Source: Alteromonas marina (GTDB taxonomy: Bacteria; Pseudomonadota; Gammaproteobacteria; Enterobacterales; Alteromonadaceae). Taken from it: DNA of 64,000 nt. Position 1 is the first letter of the stretch. The number at the start of each line of letters is the position of its first letter. Positions 45,793 through 54,852 of this stretch are shown one piece after another. Under the pieces are notes generated by a model. That model searched no databases. It saw nothing but the letters and a program-made list of their open reading frames with translations, and had not been told where the DNA came from. Location of the stretch: positions 102,847-166,846 of the forward strand of contig NZ_JWLW01000004.1 in the NCBI RefSeq assembly GCF_000808575.1, written 5' to 3'. A program made the position numbers and the translations under genes.

Positions 45793-45824
45793 AAAAAGCC
45801 CGCATGCAGCAGCGGGCTTTAAAA
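45793..45824. terminator. bidirectional terminator between the membrane protein gene and asnS
   Basis: AAAAAGCCCGC pairs with GCGGGCTTT around ATGCAGCA, with A and T runs on both sides. It serves the converging genes at 44739-45761 and 45842-47239. Confidence 0.85.
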
Positions 45825-45841
45825 ATATAGTAAACAACTGC

Positions 45842-47239
45842 TTAGAAGCTAGCGTTGCCTGGTGTACGTGGGAATGGGATCACGTCACGTACGTTTTGCA
45901 TGCCGGTTACGTATGCCACAAGACGCTCGAAACCAAGACCGAAACCTGAGTGAGGTACGGTGCCGTAGCGGCGAAGGTCGCGGTACCACGCGTAGTCTTC
46001 TTTCGATAGGCCCATTTCGTCAAGGCGTGCATCGAAAACGTCTAGTCGTTCTTCACGCTGTGAACCACCGATGATTTCACCGATGCCTGGCGCAAGTACA
46101 TCCATTGCTGCAACAGTCTTACCGTCATCGTTAATGCGCATGTAGAACGCTTTAATATCTTTCGGGTAGTTCTGCATGATAATTGGCGCACCAACGTGCT
46201 CTTCTGCAAGATAGCGCTCATGTTCAGAAGATAAATCGATACCCCATTCAACAGGGAATTCGAATTCTTTGCCGCAGTTTTGCAGAATTTCGATAGCGTC
46301 TGTGTAGTCCATGCGAACAAAGTCAGAGCTTACTAACTTTTCTAAACGCTCAATGGCGTCTTTCTTAATACGCTGAGCAAAGAACGCCATGTCATCAGGC
46401 AGTTCTTCAAGCACGGCCTTACATACATATTTCAGCATGTCTTCAGCAAGCTGTGCAACATCTTTCAATTCAGCAAACGCCACTTCAGGCTCAATCATCC
46501 AAAACTCGGCAAGGTGGCGAGATGTGTTTGAGTTTTCTGCACGGAACGTAGGCCCGAAGGTGTACACCTTCGACATAGCTGTACAGTAAGTTTCAACGTT
46601 AAGCTGACCTGATACCGTAAGGTAGGTTTCTTTGCCGAAGAAATCTTCTGAGTAGTCAACATTGCCTTTGTCGTCGCGTGGAAGATTCATCATATCAAGC
46701 GTTGATACGCGGAACATTTCACCTGCACCTTCTGTATCGCTAGCCGTTAGAATTGGCGTAGAGATCCAGAAGTAGCCTTTCTCGTGGAAAAAGCGGTGAA
46801 TAGCCTGCGATAAACAGTTGCGAACGCGGGTTACCGCGCCGATAACGTTCGTGCGTGGGCGAAGGTGCGCATATTCGCGAAGGTACTCAATGCTGTGGCG
46901 TTTAGCGGCCATTGGGTAGGTATCAGGGTTTTCTACCCAACCTAAAATTTCAACGTCAGTTGCGTCAATTTCAACGGCTTGGCCTTGGCCCTGAGACTCT
47001 TTCACTGTTCCGGTAACCGATAATGAGCAGCCTGCTGTTAAGCGCTGGATATCGGCATAATTTGACAGAGAATTTAGCGCAATAACTTGTACAGGATCGA
47101 AGCAACTACCGTCGTGTAGTGCAATAAATGATAACCCCGCTTTAGAGTCGCGGCGTGTTCTTACCCAACCCTTTACGGTTACCGATTCGCCAACGGCGTA
47201 CTTACCTTTAAGTACGTCAACTACGGGCGCATGCGTCAT
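45842..47239 (-). CDS. asnS: asparaginyl-tRNA synthetase
   Basis: Charges tRNA-Asn with asparagine. The 465-residue protein has an N-terminal OB-fold domain (about 15-110: [26 protein letters not shown]), motif 2 [21 protein letters not shown] near 220 and motif 3 [15 protein letters not shown] near 435, with [12 protein letters not shown] at the end. Length matches E. coli AsnRS (466). RBS GACGGAG. It ends opposite the membrane protein gene, sharing a terminator. Confidence 0.97.
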   Translation of the reverse strand: MTHAPVVDVLKGKYAVGESVTVKGWVRTRRDSKAGLSFIALHDGSCFDPVQVIALNSLSNYADIQRLTAGCSLSVTGTVKESQGQGQAVEIDATDVEILGWVENPDTYPMAAKRHSIEYLREYAHLRPRTNVIGAVTRVRNCLSQAIHRFFHEKGYFWISTPILTASDTEGAGEMFRVSTLDMMNLPRDDKGNVDYSEDFFGKETYLTVSGQLNVETYCTAMSKVYTFGPTFRAENSNTSRHLAEFWMIEPEVAFAELKDVAQLAEDMLKYVCKAVLEELPDDMAFFAQRIKKDAIERLEKLVSSDFVRMDYTDAIEILQNCGKEFEFPVEWGIDLSSEHERYLAEEHVGAPIIMQNYPKDIKAFYMRINDDGKTVAAMDVLAPGIGEIIGGSQREERLDVFDARLDEMGLSKEDYAWYRDLRRYGTVPHSGFGLGFERLVAYVTGMQNVRDVIPFPRTPGNASF

Positions 47240-47563
47240 GTTAATTTCTCCGTCTTACTAATTTTATGTTGTTGCTTTCTATTGAGTCATTTTCAACAAC
47301 ACAGTGCATTCAACTGTGAATGATAAAATGCACTAAAATTTGTTTTATGGTCAATGTTTTTGGATTGCCATGCCGATAAGTAAATAGGATCTGTAAAAGC
47401 CCTTTGCTTTTCATCACCGCTTTTTTTAAAACATTTAGCGTTACTATTAGCAAGATGCAGATCGAAACATGGTTTGGTGTTGTAAAAATAACCAATGAAA
47501 TACAATCCAATAGCACGCTAGTATACCCAACATAAAGCGGGATGCCAGAGAACAGAGTGACAA
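47240..47563 (-). other. asnS upstream region
   Basis: A 324-bp gap between divergent asnS and the gene at 47564. It contains an 8-bp perfect inverted repeat AGTGCATT/AATGCACT (47303-47310 and 47327-47334) about 70 bp before the asnS start; this could be an operator or a leader hairpin. No gene or strong promoter is evident. Confidence 0.45.
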
Positions 47564-48052
47564 ATGGGAAATAAAAATGATTCAAGCACGTCAGTGCCCC
47601 AGCAAGAGCAAGAACCAAGTGCTTCGCAAAGCGACGCCGCTGGTTCCAGCAATGCTGATAATGAGAGACGTACTATGACGTATGAGCAACTAGCTGAGAG
47701 ACGCTCAACACCTCGTTCTCAAACGCCCTTTTATAAGGTTATGCTGGCACTAAACATTGTTGGCTGGGTAGGCATGGTTGTCGTACTCATTTTGTTTCAC
47801 TATGCGCGCCCCGATTTTATTAGTGGCGTACAGCAATATTGGGGAATAAAAGGGGATACCAGTTGGTCTGAAAGTCACCTATCAGCTATGACCATCATGC
47901 TACAGATATGTCTAGTTGTAACTTTGGTAAGCATTATTATGCGGGCAAGGAGAAATCGACGCCGGTCTGATAGTTTTGGAGTTAATCTGATTATTCTGTT
48001 CGCCATCGCGGTTATTAGCTTGATCACATTAGCCACAACACTGGGGCTGTAG
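47564..48052 (+). CDS. hypothetical membrane protein, 162 aa
   Basis: Three predicted membrane helices (about 62-82 VMLALNIVGWVGMVVVLILF; 108-126 MTIMLQICLVVTLVSII; 141-160 LIILFAIAVISLITLATTL) after a 55-residue polar, Ser/Gln/Glu-rich cytoplasmic N-terminus that carries TMTYEQLAERRSTPRSQTPFYK. A basic cluster RARRNRRRSD separates helices 2 and 3. I recognise no named family. It stands alone between asnS and the antiporter gene. Confidence 0.75.
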   Translation: MGNKNDSSTSVPQQEQEPSASQSDAAGSSNADNERRTMTYEQLAERRSTPRSQTPFYKVMLALNIVGWVGMVVVLILFHYARPDFISGVQQYWGIKGDTSWSESHLSAMTIMLQICLVVTLVSIIMRARRNRRRSDSFGVNLIILFAIAVISLITLATTLGL

Positions 48053-48069
48053 ACGGGGAAATAACTTAG

Positions 48070-48111
48070 CCTCACTTGATAATCTAGCTAGAGGTGTATT
48101 ATCAAGTGAGG
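48070..48111. repeat. 14-bp perfect inverted repeat
   Basis: CCTCACTTGATAAT (48070-48083) and ATTATCAAGTGAGG (48098-48111) are perfect reverse complements across a 14-base loop, between two converging genes. There is no T run, so it may be a rho-assisted terminator or mRNA-end stabiliser rather than a classical terminator. Confidence 0.7.
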
Positions 48112-48151
48112 GGTTACCAGTTAGCCGTACGAGTTTAAGACATCCATCAAT

Positions 48152-49120
48152 TTAAATGAAAGCCGCTTGGATAAGCCAGTAAGTATAGGCTGCATATGCA
48201 AGCACGAATGCGCCACCTTCCAAGCGGTTTAAGCGCCCTTGACGTTTAATGCCAATACAGAAAATGAACAGCGCAATGGTTGATGCGAACATCACCATAA
48301 CGTCACGATATAAGAACTCCGAACCCACAGTCATTGGCTGAATAGTGCCCGCAATGCCTACTACAGCTAAGGTGTTAAACATGTTAGAGCCAATAACGTT
48401 ACCAATTGCTAAATCGTGTTCGCCTTTCTTCACCGCCATCAGCGAAGACGCGAGTTCTGGTAGAGAGGTACCGATTGCGATAACGGTCAACCCGATAATA
48501 GTATCGCTAACACCAAAGAAGGTGGCGACTTCTACTGCGCCCCATACCAGCATGCGCGAGCTCGCAACTAGCAATAAAAGCCCCGCAATTAACCACATTA
48601 CGTGAGTTTTTACTGTGCCTTCATTGCTATTAATTTCTTCATCGTATTCGTCGGCAAGGGCGTCTTTGTCGCCTTTCATGCCGTGATAAATACTCCAAGA
48701 AAGCAGAAGCACAAACAGTCCTAACAAAGAGAATGCGTCGTCTTTCGAAACGTTTAAGTCCCACACCTGCCATGCGGCAAAGAAGGTTATGCCAAGTAAA
48801 ACAGGCAGCTCTTTCTTAATGATTTCTGATTTAACTGCAATAGGGCTAATTATTGCGGTAAGGCCAAGGATTAACAGGATATTGGCGATATTAGAGCCGT
48901 AAGCGTTACCGAGGGCTATCCCGGAGTTGCCCTGGATTGCAGCAAATATAGACACAATGATTTCTGGGGCCGAGGTACCAAACCCAATAATGAGCATACC
49001 GATCAGCAGTGGGGATACACCAAAATGATTAGCGACCGATGCGGCTCCGCCAACAAATTTCCCTGCGCTCCATAGTAGAACCGGTAACCCAATTAAAATA
49101 GCCAAGCTGGCCAATAGCAT
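48152..49120 (-). CDS. calcium/sodium antiporter (YrbG family)
   Basis: K+-dependent Na+/Ca2+ exchanger-related inner-membrane protein, 322 residues, with two homologous halves of about five helices. Each half carries a conserved alpha-repeat: GTSAPEIIVSIFAAIQGNSGIALGNAYGSNIANILLILG (about 48-87) and GTSLPELASSLMAVKKGEHDLAIGNVIGSNMFNTLAVVG (about 215-255). An acidic central loop (DADEYDEEIN) joins the halves. Physiological ion specificity is not shown by the sequence. Confidence 0.93.
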   Translation of the reverse strand: MLLASLAILIGLPVLLWSAGKFVGGAASVANHFGVSPLLIGMLIIGFGTSAPEIIVSIFAAIQGNSGIALGNAYGSNIANILLILGLTAIISPIAVKSEIIKKELPVLLGITFFAAWQVWDLNVSKDDAFSLLGLFVLLLSWSIYHGMKGDKDALADEYDEEINSNEGTVKTHVMWLIAGLLLLVASSRMLVWGAVEVATFFGVSDTIIGLTVIAIGTSLPELASSLMAVKKGEHDLAIGNVIGSNMFNTLAVVGIAGTIQPMTVGSEFLYRDVMVMFASTIALFIFCIGIKRQGRLNRLEGGAFVLAYAAYTYWLIQAAFI

Positions 49121-49372
49121 ACGTACTCCTTAAACCCTTCATATCTTGCGTGCTTACTTCTATGTGTAGGCAAACCTTATAAATAAAAGTAGCTTCAGTA
49201 TATCCAAATGCACATAAGTTTTTGTTGTCTTAACGATGAAAAAAAGCCGTGCTGATAATGCTATGCAAATGACGAGTAAAGCGTAAACTCAGCGCTACTT
49301 TAATCGTGTTTGTAACTTAAACAAACACACCCTTAATTGTACCTGACAACACACTATTTAGAAGCGAATTAC

Positions 49373-50860
49373 ATGCACAATACACTGATTGTTACTGATG
49401 ATGTTACTCCTTTTTGTAACACAGCTTTAACCGTGCTGACTTTTCAAGATTACCTTGCTGAGTTCCCAAAGTTGAACGAGCCCAAAACACGCGTTATCAA
49501 TATTTGCGATACCACGCGTTATTTAAGTGAGGGCTACTATTGTTCACTTTTGGCTCAGGCACGTAACCACTCTGTATTGCCGTCGGTAAACACCATTAAC
49601 GATTTGCGTATGGCTGAAGAGAAAAGTATCGATCGCATCGTATTCTCTTTGTCGGTCCCCCAAGACAGTACTGAAGTTACTGATGAACCTTTATTGGTAC
49701 TTTTCGGCGAGGTGAAAGATCAGCGCTTTAAGCGTTTGGCGCGCCAGGCGTTTGAAAAATACCCGTACCCTGTTTTGGTGTTAAGCCCAACGGTTACCGA
49801 TACGAAAGTGGCGCCTAAAGCCACGGGTAAAGTACAAATTGAAGGCTTTGCAAGCGTACAGGCAAAAGCGTTTAAGGACTTAAACGCCAAGCAACAAGCG
49901 CGTTTCATCGAGCAATTAGAAGCACATACCAAAATACAGTGGAAAGCCGGTAAAACGAGCAAGCGTACTCGATGGGATATGGCCATTTTGGTTAACCCAG
50001 AAGAGAGCACGCCGCCTAGTGACGAACGCGCCATTAAAAACTTTGTGAAAGCAGCTGAAAAAGTCGGCTTTCGCGCAGATGTGGTGAGTCGCCTGTCGCA
50101 AGAAGAATTGGGGCATTATGATGCATTGTTCATTCGTGAAACGACAGCAATTGACCACCATACTTATCGCTTAGCCCGTGCCGCCGAGCGAGAGGGGATT
50201 GTGGTGATGGACGACACACAGTCAATTCTGCGCTGCTGTAACAAAGTGTACCTGCAGGACGCGTTTGCTTATCAGAAAGTGCCAGCGCCAAAAGCGACCT
50301 TCGTATCGAGCGCTACCGATGAAGTATGCGAAAAGCTCATTGCTGACTTTGGTTTGCCGTTGGTGTTAAAGCTGCCAGAAAGCTCGTTTTCTCGCGGTGT
50401 GCACAAAGCTGAAAATAAAGAGGCGTTAAAAACGCGCCTAGAACAAATGCTAGCTGAATCGGCGCTTGTTTTGGTTCAGGAATATATATTCACTGAATTC
50501 GACTGGCGAATTGGTGTGCTAGGTGGCAAACCTATTTACGCTTGTCAGTACTTTATGGTGCGTAACCATTGGCAGATTTACAACCACCAGGGCGATCGAT
50601 TCTCTTCGGGTGGGTTTGCCACAATGCCAACGTTTGAAGTACCTAAGCCGGTGTTACAAGCTGCTATCAAGGCCGCTAAAGCGGTGGGTGATGGCTTGTA
50701 CGGTGTAGATATCAAGCAAACCGGCAACGCGGTTTATGTTATTGAAGTGAACGACAACCCTAGTATTGACTCGGGTGTGGAAGATAAGTATTTAGGCAAA
50801 GAACTGTATGAACTTATTATGCAGGAATTTGCTGACAGGTTGGAGCAAAGAGGGCGATGA
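49373..50860 (+). CDS. RimK-like ATP-grasp ligase with N-terminal RLAN-type domain
   Basis: A 495-residue cytoplasmic protein. The C-terminal half (about 285-490) is an ATP-grasp fold of the RimK type: LPLVLKLPESSFSRGVHKAE (nucleotide lysine region), VLVQEYIFTEFDWRIGVLGG and the metal-binding YVIEVNDNPSID. The N-terminal 200 residues match the RimK-like ATP-grasp N-terminal (RLAN) type, with YLSEGYYCSLLAQARNHSVLPS near 50. RimK enzymes add amino acids to carboxylates. The stop overlaps the next gene's ATG (ATGA). ATG 49373 is preferred over an upstream TTG at 49337. Substrate and product are unknown. Confidence 0.88.
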   Translation: MHNTLIVTDDVTPFCNTALTVLTFQDYLAEFPKLNEPKTRVINICDTTRYLSEGYYCSLLAQARNHSVLPSVNTINDLRMAEEKSIDRIVFSLSVPQDSTEVTDEPLLVLFGEVKDQRFKRLARQAFEKYPYPVLVLSPTVTDTKVAPKATGKVQIEGFASVQAKAFKDLNAKQQARFIEQLEAHTKIQWKAGKTSKRTRWDMAILVNPEESTPPSDERAIKNFVKAAEKVGFRADVVSRLSQEELGHYDALFIRETTAIDHHTYRLARAAEREGIVVMDDTQSILRCCNKVYLQDAFAYQKVPAPKATFVSSATDEVCEKLIADFGLPLVLKLPESSFSRGVHKAENKEALKTRLEQMLAESALVLVQEYIFTEFDWRIGVLGGKPIYACQYFMVRNHWQIYNHQGDRFSSGGFATMPTFEVPKPVLQAAIKAAKAVGDGLYGVDIKQTGNAVYVIEVNDNPSIDSGVEDKYLGKELYELIMQEFADRLEQRGR

Positions 50861-52131
50861 ACACATCGGCTGAGCGGGTGATTGAAGTGAATAATGCAAG
50901 TCCACAGGAAAGCACAAATGGTGCATATGGCCTGGCTGAAGGTGCGTCGAATACTATTTCGACAAAAAGTGCCCGCGCGCCCTCTACACAGTCAAATGTA
51001 GTGCTGCGTGTGGCGACATTACAAGATCTTGCTTCGCTGCAGCATATCGAGCAAACCTGTTTTACCACCGACAGGCTAAGTAAAAGCCGGTTTAAATTTT
51101 ACATTGATGCACAGCATGCAGAGCTTATTGTAGCCGAACGTGAGCCTTCGAGTGAGAATGCGAAGCACGACAAGAACAAGCAAGGTGTGAACAGCATCGT
51201 GGGCTATGGGTTGTTGCTGCTTCGTCGTGGAACACAGCTTACTAGACTGTACTCTATTGCGGTATTGCCAGAAGCACGTGGGCTTGGCGTTGCTGAAAAG
51301 CTAATTAACAGCTTGGGGGAGCGGGCGCTTTTGCGGGGAAAGCGATTTATGCGCCTGGAAGTGGCAGTAGGTAATGCTGGCGCCATTGCTCTGTATAAAA
51401 AGTTAGGTTTTAGTCAGTTCGGTATGTATACCGATTACTACGACGATCACACTGATGCTCTGCGTATGCAAAAAGTATTGGTGCCCAGTAAATCGGTTAA
51501 ACCAGAAATTTATCCGTGGTACCAGCAAACGACAGATTTTACCTGTGGTCCATCGGCACTGATGATGGCAATGTGTGCGTTAAACAATCGCTATGAAATG
51601 ACACAGGAAAAAGAACTGTCGTTGTGGCGTACTGCTACCACGATATTCATGATGTCAGGTCACGGTGGTTGTCATCCGGTGGGGTTAGCGCTTGCTGCGG
51701 TAAACGAAGGTTATGCAGCAAAAGTGGTGATTAATCGAGACGTCCCGCTCTTTGTTGATGGTGTAAGAGATGCCAACAAGAAAGAGATTGTCGAAAATGT
51801 TGAACAACAATTTATGGCAGAAGCACGCAAAAAAGGCATTTCTGTCGAAATCTCTGACTGGCGGGTGGATGTTATTGACCAAACCCTTAAAGCCGGCGGT
51901 GCGGTTCTGTGCCTAATCAGTACGTACGCTTTTGATAAGAAAAAGGTACCGCACTGGGTAGCAATTACAAGCTGCGATTCACACTGCTATTATCTGCACG
52001 ATCCTGATGCAAGTGAGGGGCAGCCTGTTGAGTATCAGCACATTCCGGTTGCCCGCGAAGACTTTCTACGACTTGCCAGCTATGGCACGCGTAAAGTAAG
52101 AACATTAGTACTCCTTAAAAAGAAAAAGTAA
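50857..52131 (+). CDS. GNAT acetyltransferase fused to C39-like cysteine peptidase domain
   Basis: A 424-residue fusion. The N-terminal 45 residues are variable, residues about 48-205 are a GNAT domain (RLYSIAVLPEARGLGVAEKL near 130, VGNAGAIALYKKLGFSQFG near 170) and residues about 218-420 are a papain/C39-like peptidase with Cys230 in TDFTCGPSALMMAM, His366 in PHWVAI and Asp382 in LHDPD as a plausible catalytic triad. There is no signal peptide or membrane segment, so it is cytoplasmic, unlike bacteriocin-exporter C39 peptidases. It overlaps the ATP-grasp gene by 4 bp and was probably made with it. Confidence 0.88.
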   Translation: MNTSAERVIEVNNASPQESTNGAYGLAEGASNTISTKSARAPSTQSNVVLRVATLQDLASLQHIEQTCFTTDRLSKSRFKFYIDAQHAELIVAEREPSSENAKHDKNKQGVNSIVGYGLLLLRRGTQLTRLYSIAVLPEARGLGVAEKLINSLGERALLRGKRFMRLEVAVGNAGAIALYKKLGFSQFGMYTDYYDDHTDALRMQKVLVPSKSVKPEIYPWYQQTTDFTCGPSALMMAMCALNNRYEMTQEKELSLWRTATTIFMMSGHGGCHPVGLALAAVNEGYAAKVVINRDVPLFVDGVRDANKKEIVENVEQQFMAEARKKGISVEISDWRVDVIDQTLKAGGAVLCLISTYAFDKKKVPHWVAITSCDSHCYYLHDPDASEGQPVEYQHIPVAREDFLRLASYGTRKVRTLVLLKKKK

Positions 52132-52176
52132 CACAAATTTTGGCTTAGGCCTTAGGCACGACGAATGCTTGAGGCC

Positions 52177-52458
52177 TTAATGACGGACTTGTGTAACGTT
52201 AACCTTTTTATTTAGTGTTTTAAGCTGCTTCACCAGTTGAGAAAGCTCTTTTACCGAACCTTTATATTCGATGTGCTTATTCATTTCCTGGCCTTTCACA
52301 GCAGTTCTATAAAGCGCCTCACTTTCAAAACACGCTGTTTGCTCATCTAACGTATTCCACTCCGCTTTTAGGTCGCTTGGAATACAGTGGCGTTTTGCAA
52401 TAATTTTGTCTTTTATTTGCAACACTTTCCCGATTAATAATTGTGCATCTGTTGGCAT
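52177..52458 (-). CDS. hypothetical protein, 93 aa
   Basis: A small predicted alpha-helical soluble protein that begins MPTDAQLLIGKVLQIKDKII, with WNTLDEQTACFESEALYRTA in the middle and a Lys/Val-rich end. It has an AGGAG-type site before ATG. No family recognised. It converges with the peptidase-fusion gene. Confidence 0.6.
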   Translation of the reverse strand: MPTDAQLLIGKVLQIKDKIIAKRHCIPSDLKAEWNTLDEQTACFESEALYRTAVKGQEMNKHIEYKGSVKELSQLVKQLKTLNKKVNVTQVRH

Positions 52459-52810
52459 ATTAATATCTCCTGTTTAACTCATTTTGTTTAAGTTGCTGTT
52501 TATCAAGCGTTTATCTTTTATTCTTGATAGTTGTTTCTTAAAGCCAGCAATCCTTCAACACAACTCTCACAATTAGTATTGCATCAAGAGTGCCAACTCT
52601 TATGAAGCAACTTCCTGATGCTCGCAAAAGGGGAATTTGATGTTAAAGACGCTGCTAGAGCGAGGAACTATAGGGGCGGTTTAGGCGAGTGCCCGCTCAT
52701 CGAAATGCGAGAGAGATATGCGCTAAAGCAGGCACAGTTTCATATTTCTACAGGGGGACTCTGATAGGGGGATCCTTACAGGAGCTATCAAGTCAGGCGC
52801 TTTGTGGGCA
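52459..52810. other. 352-bp intergenic region
   Basis: No ORF with a credible start. TTACAGG (52778) and CCTGTAA (52814) are a 7-bp inverted repeat reaching into the end of the next gene. Otherwise nothing recognisable. Confidence 0.5.
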
Positions 52811-53332
52811 CTACCTGTAAGAGTAACGCTTCGGCCTGTCTTTTAATTTCTTAACCTGACAGTAGCAGAAATGCGGTGTCCAAATTAACAGGTTAAGTAA
52901 TATAGCGGTAACTAAACTAAATACTATTGAGGAAGGTGTTAGCGGCACAGACGGACTGAAATTATCGAGCACGCGTTTAAGCGTTTCATATTGAGAAGGT
53001 GAGGCCATAAACACGAGCTTTTCAAAATAGTGGCCGTGTTCTAGCTTTCTCATACCTTGTTCTAAAGTAGTGATCTGCGCAAAGCGAGCAGCTTTCATGG
53101 ACGCGTTTTCGCGCACAACGGGTTCGCTGTTTTTCTGTAAGCTATCAAGCATGGCTTCAACAGAAGAGAAGCCATGCTGTTGTGCCAATACTGAAGAACT
53201 AGAAACTTCATCACGCAAGGCGTCGTAATAACCATTAAGGTATTGGCGATAGTGATCCGCCAAAATGGGGACTTGTAGTGTGATGATAAACAAAACTGCA
53301 AATACAACTTTATCTAAAACACGCACTATCAT
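52811..53332 (-). CDS. DUF2937 family membrane protein
   Basis: A 173-residue protein with an N-terminal membrane helix (about 5-25: VLDKVVFAVLFIITLQVPILADHY, the family's start), a periplasmic helical domain (about 30-130) and a second helix near the C-terminus (about 138-158: IVFSLVTAILLNLLIW), then a basic tail. This topology and the start match DUF2937, which has no known function. Confidence 0.8.
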   Translation of the reverse strand: MIVRVLDKVVFAVLFIITLQVPILADHYRQYLNGYYDALRDEVSSSSVLAQQHGFSSVEAMLDSLQKNSEPVVRENASMKAARFAQITTLEQGMRKLEHGHYFEKLVFMASPSQYETLKRVLDNFSPSVPLTPSSIVFSLVTAILLNLLIWTPHFCYCQVKKLKDRPKRYSYR

Positions 53333-53488
53333 TTAAAACTCGCTGTAAAGACTCACTATTAAGTACCCGTTTAATATTCGATAAATGCATGTTGAATAAA
53401 GAGGTTTTCACTCTCAATAAACAGGCGGTTCGATGTTAAATCTCTTGTATAGACAAAAAGTAAGTAAATAGCCTAACAACCTCTCTTG

Positions 53489-54754
53489 TTATTTCAAGGC
53501 TGTGTAAATGGCGTGGGTCAGCTTACTTAACTGCTCGGAAGATATAATGTACGGAGGCATAATGTATACCAGTTTCCCGAATGGCCGTATCCAGACGCCA
53601 TGTTTCACAAAATGGCGTTGAATTTCGGCAACATTGACGGGATTTACCGTCTCGACTACCCCTATCGCACCTAACACCCTTACGTCAGCGACTCGCGGCA
53701 AGTCTGCACATTTTGCCAATTCGGTTTGTAATTGTTTCTCAATGGCAGGAACTTGTTGCTGCCAATGATTTTCGTTAATTAGCGAAAGACTGGCATTGGC
53801 CACTGCACAGGCTAACGGGTTACCCATGTATGTGGGGCCGTGCATAAATACGCCGGGCTCCCCTTGGCAAACTCCTAAAGCCACATCTTCGGTACACAAG
53901 GTCGCGGCCAATGTCATATAACCACCGGTGATCGCTTTACCCAAACACATGATGTCAGGTGAAATACCTGCATGCTCGCAAGCGAAGAGCTTGCCTGTAC
54001 GTCCGAAGCCAGTAGCAATTTCATCGCAAATTAAAAGTACGTCGTAGGTATCACAAAGCTGTCGGCAGCGCTTTAAGTATTCGGGGTGATAAATACGCAT
54101 GCCGCCCGCGCCTTGAACAACAGGTTCTAGAATAAGGGCAGCCATAGTGTGGTGATGCTTTTCAAAAATCTCTTCAAGTGGAAGAATGTCATCTTCGCTA
54201 AACGTTTGGCCAAAGCGAGTTTGAGGGGCGGGCGCAAAAATCTGCTTGCTCAATACACCCTCAAATAAACTATGCATGCCGTTAACGGGATCGCACACGC
54301 TCATTGCTGCGAACGTGTCGCCGTGGTAGCCATTGCGCGGCGCGACAATGCGCGACTTCTCTGTGCGCCCTTGGCATGCCCAATACTGAATCGCCATCTT
54401 TATCGCAACTTCAACAGACACTGAGCCAGAGTCTGCTAAAAATACACGCTCTAAACCTGCCGGCACCATGTTAAGTAACGATTTACACAAATCTACCGCC
54501 GGCTGGTGGGTAATACCGCCAAACATAACGTGAGAAAATGCGTCAATTTGCTTGTGCGCAGCATCGTTGAGTACAGGATGGTTGTAGCCGTGAATTGCAG
54601 CCCACCAGCTAGACATGCCGTCTACTAATACTTCACCGGTGGCCAAGGTAAGTTCAGCGCCTTTTGCACCAACTACTTCATAGCAGGGAAGGGGATTAAC
54701 CGCCGAGGTATAAGGGTGCCAAATGTGTTGTTTATCAAATTCTATATTGTTCAC
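53489..54754 (-). CDS. bioA: adenosylmethionine-8-amino-7-oxononanoate aminotransferase
   Basis: Converts KAPA to DAPA in biotin synthesis, with SAM as amino donor and PLP as cofactor. The 421-residue protein starts [18 protein letters not shown] and has [16 protein letters not shown] near 48, the PLP-binding Asp in [14 protein letters not shown] near 240 and the Schiff-base Lys in [11 protein letters not shown] near 270. An ATG at 54814 is in frame, but GTG 54754 matches family N-termini and leaves the BirA-like operator (54766-54798) between the two divergent genes rather than inside bioA. Confidence 0.95.
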   Translation of the reverse strand: MNNIEFDKQHIWHPYTSAVNPLPCYEVVGAKGAELTLATGEVLVDGMSSWWAAIHGYNHPVLNDAAHKQIDAFSHVMFGGITHQPAVDLCKSLLNMVPAGLERVFLADSGSVSVEVAIKMAIQYWACQGRTEKSRIVAPRNGYHGDTFAAMSVCDPVNGMHSLFEGVLSKQIFAPAPQTRFGQTFSEDDILPLEEIFEKHHHTMAALILEPVVQGAGGMRIYHPEYLKRCRQLCDTYDVLLICDEIATGFGRTGKLFACEHAGISPDIMCLGKAITGGYMTLAATLCTEDVALGVCQGEPGVFMHGPTYMGNPLACAVANASLSLINENHWQQQVPAIEKQLQTELAKCADLPRVADVRVLGAIGVVETVNPVNVAEIQRHFVKHGVWIRPFGKLVYIMPPYIISSEQLSKLTHAIYTALK

Positions 54755-54765
54755 AAAATAACCGC

Positions 54766-54819
54766 TAGTAAAGGTTTTAAATTGGTCAGAGTTGACAACT
54801 CGATATTGGGGCATAGACT
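54766..54819. promoter_or_regulatory. bioA-bioB divergent control region with BirA-operator-like site
   Basis: On the minus strand TTGTCAACT (54798-54790) and CCTTTACTA (54774-54766) flank a 15-bp spacer, the geometry of the BirA operator TTGTAAACC-N15/16-GGTTTACAA (matches 7/9 and 6/9). The site overlaps the -35 element TTGACA (54792-54797) of a plus-strand promoter with TAGACT (54814-54819) at a 16-bp spacing, 34 bp before bioB. Repression by biotinyl-AMP-loaded BirA is inferred. Confidence 0.6.
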
Positions 54820-54852
54820 AAGCCAGCAATAATAATTAGTAAAGGACAGTCA

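Noticed and set aside
47293..47618. Minus-strand ORFs in the asnS upstream region
   Set aside because: They lack starts with ribosome-binding sites and family features, and lie in promoter DNA.
49337..49372. TTG start extending the ATP-grasp protein by 12 residues
   Set aside because: The extension has no homology-like feature, and ATG 49373 is more plausible.
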